Assembly (NCBI GenBank): GCA_002408125.1
Contig: DHQO01000029.1
Coordinates: forward strand, 1-5,402
Length of the DNA stretch: 5,402 nucleotides
Reading direction: 5' to 3'
Source of the DNA: Hyphomonadaceae bacterium UBA5336
GTDB taxonomy: Bacteria > Pseudomonadota > Alphaproteobacteria > Caulobacterales > Hyphomonadaceae
In this document: positions 4,063 to 5,402 of the stretch, piece after piece
Layout of the letters: each line of letters opens with the position of its first letter
Numbering within the stretch: the first letter of the stretch is position 1
The notes under the pieces: model-generated
Seen by the model: the letters and a program-made list of their open reading frames with translations, nothing else
What the model was told of the DNA's origin: nothing
Database searches by the model: none
Program-made: the position numbers and the translations under genes

Positions 4063-5402
4063 GCGGGCCTTGCCGGGGCGCACCATTTCGACTTTCAGGG
4101 TCGAGCCGGGCGTGATCAGCACATCCTCATGGCGCAGCGGGATGTCGATGCCCGCCTCCTGGAACTTGTCCCAGACATTCAGCATCACGTCCGAGCCGAC
4201 ATTCGAGACGCCATTCTCCGGATCGTCGATCCAGAAGCGCGCCTCGATCTCCACCGCCTCCTCACCAAACTCCATGACGAGGCATTTCGGCGCCGGGCTG
4301 GCCAGCACGCGCGGCGTCATCTGCGCGCCCTCCACGACCAGCCCGCAGGCGAGCTTCAGATCGGTCTCGTATTCCACGCGCAGGCGCCGCTTGATGCGCA
4401 CCTTCTTGTCGGAATAGCTCCAGTTGATCACCCGGTCGGTGATGAGCTGCTCGTTCGGGATGAGATGCTCCTTGCCATCGCGCGTGATGACCGAGGCATA
4501 TCTGAGGCCGAGCGACTTCACGATGCCATAGGTGTCGTCCACCTCGATCACATCGTCAGGCTTGATCGAGCGGTCTGTCAGCAGGATCACGCCGGAAATG
4601 AAATTCGCCACGATCTGCTGCATGCCAAAGCCGAGGCCGACGCCGATGGCGCCGCCCAGCACAGCGAGCCCCGAGAGCGGGATATTGAGCCCGGCCAGCG
4701 TCAGGATGGCGGCGGCGAAGAAGAGACCCACCTGCAACGCATTGGTGAGCAGGATGCGCAAGCTCGGCTCGACCTTGGGCAGGGTCTCCACCCGCGTCTT
4801 CAGCCGTTTCGACAGCCAGTTGGCCGCAAACAGAAAAATGCCCGCTGTCAGGATGGCCTGCAGGACAAAAGGCGGGTTGATCCGCCGGCCGCCAAAGGGT
4901 GGGCCGATGGTATAGCTCCAGGCCACCACATCATCGAGCACACCGAAGGCGTTCAGGCCGGCAATCAGCAGCGCGATATAGAGCGCGGGTTTCCTCAGGC
5001 TCTGGGGCAGGAAGGCGCCGGCCAGCGTGATGAGGAAGAAGGCGACCGACAGTGAGAAGGCGACGCGCACCAGCGTGGCATCCATGCCCGAGCTGATCAG
5101 TATCATCTGCACGGCATAGAAGAGCCCGAGCGTGATCGCCGGGCGCACCAGCTTCGGTCCGACCTCGCCGACAATGGCGCGCACATTCTCCGGCAGGCGC
5201 GCGATCCCTGTGCGCACCAGCCGGCGCAACGGCGCGGCCAGGATTGCGCCGAGCAGCATGGCGCCGAAAATCGCCAGCAGCTGCACGCCGATCGGCACCA
5301 GCACGTCCATGTTCAGGAGATGGTCGCGCGCCCAGCCGGCCGGGTCGGCGACAATCGGATCGGCCCAGTCAAAAAGTCCCGGCCCGGCGGGGTCGGCGGG
5401 GG
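4042..5402 (-). CDS. MscS-family mechanosensitive ion channel (partial, start beyond window)
   Basis: This inner-membrane channel opens under membrane tension to release solutes during hypo-osmotic shock. Counting from the internal Met at 5310, several hydrophobic segments precede the channel: about 7-26, 55-73, 80-101, 109-125, 148-166 and 191-207. The pore helix and MscS signature follow at 212-258 (a Gly/Ala-rich LGGAIGVGLGFGMQQIVANF core, then GVILLTDRSIKPDDVIEV). The beta domain follows: YGIVKSLGLRYASVITRDG (261-279) and HLIPNEQLI (282-290) then VINWSY. The C-terminal alpha/beta domain ends at 422. The extra helices make it larger than E. coli MscS (286 aa). The frame stays open and protein-like from 5310 to 5402, with no other start codon or stop, and ATG 5310 has no binding site. 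I therefore treat the gene as truncated by the window edge; a start at 5310 would give 422 aa. Confidence 0.93.
   Translation of the reverse strand, partial: PADPAGPGLFDWADPIVADPAGWARDHLLNMDVLVPIGVQLLAIFGAMLLGAILAAPLRRLVRTGIARLPENVRAIVGEVGPKLVRPAITLGLFYAVQMILISSGMDATLVRVAFSLSVAFFLITLAGAFLPQSLRKPALYIALLIAGLNAFGVLDDVVAWSYTIGPPFGGRRINPPFVLQAILTAGIFLFAANWLSKRLKTRVETLPKVEPSLRILLTNALQVGLFFAAAILTLAGLNIPLSGLAVLGGAIGVGLGFGMQQIVANFISGVILLTDRSIKPDDVIEVDDTYGIVKSLGLRYASVITRDGKEHLIPNEQLITDRVINWSYSDKKVRIKRRLRVEYETDLKLACGLVVEGAQMTPRVLASPAPKCLVMEFGEEAVEIEARFWIDDPENGVSNVGSDVMLNVWDKFQEAGIDIPLRHEDVLITPGSTLKVEMVRPGKARSAGEEE

Noticed and set aside
4129..5055. 308-codon plus-strand frame
   Set aside because: It is the antisense shadow of the MscS gene: rich in His, Arg, Asp and Gln, with no domain, whereas the opposite strand has the full MscS signature.

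Overview
The window looks like chromosomal DNA of a GC-rich alphaproteobacterium. The gene types and protein style (a short NifU/IscU-like scaffold near yidD, a YhhW-type pirin, an alphaproteobacterial MscS, small Ala/Asp-rich envelope proteins) suggest the Maricaulales/Hyphomonadaceae/Caulobacterales side. That placement is inference; there is no rRNA or marker gene to prove it.

Layout. Positions 1-504 hold no gene I can support. They are a repeat- and hairpin-dense intergenic region, locally more AT-rich than the rest at its left end: an inverted-repeat element (9-73), a possible leftward terminator (34-62), smaller hairpins (74-162, 358-376), a 53-bp tandem repeat in about 2.8 copies (191-338), and a long two-stage inverted repeat (412-495) ending 10 bp from yidD. 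Next come yidD (505-837, minus), a three-helix membrane protein of unknown function (911-1447, plus) and a NifU/IscU-like Fe-S scaffold (1437-1892, minus), which overlaps the membrane protein tail to tail. A divergent gap (1893-2052) separates the scaffold from a pirin-family cupin (2053-2748, plus). Three small envelope-directed genes follow on the plus strand: a 70-aa lipoprotein (2825-3037), a 160-aa exported protein (3141-3623) and a 129-aa three-helix membrane protein (3673-4062). A large MscS-family channel gene (4042-5402, minus) runs in from the right and is cut by the window edge.

The recognised genes are ordinary housekeeping or envelope functions: membrane-protein insertion (YidD), Fe-S cluster assembly, a metal cupin and osmotic protection (MscS). 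Six of the eight coding regions encode, or act on, membrane or exported proteins. I see no defence island, phage, CRISPR or biosynthetic cluster. The least explained part is the structured non-coding region 1-504. Next are the two hairpin-bearing gaps at 3075-3115 and 3635-3665, and the small uncharacterised envelope proteins.
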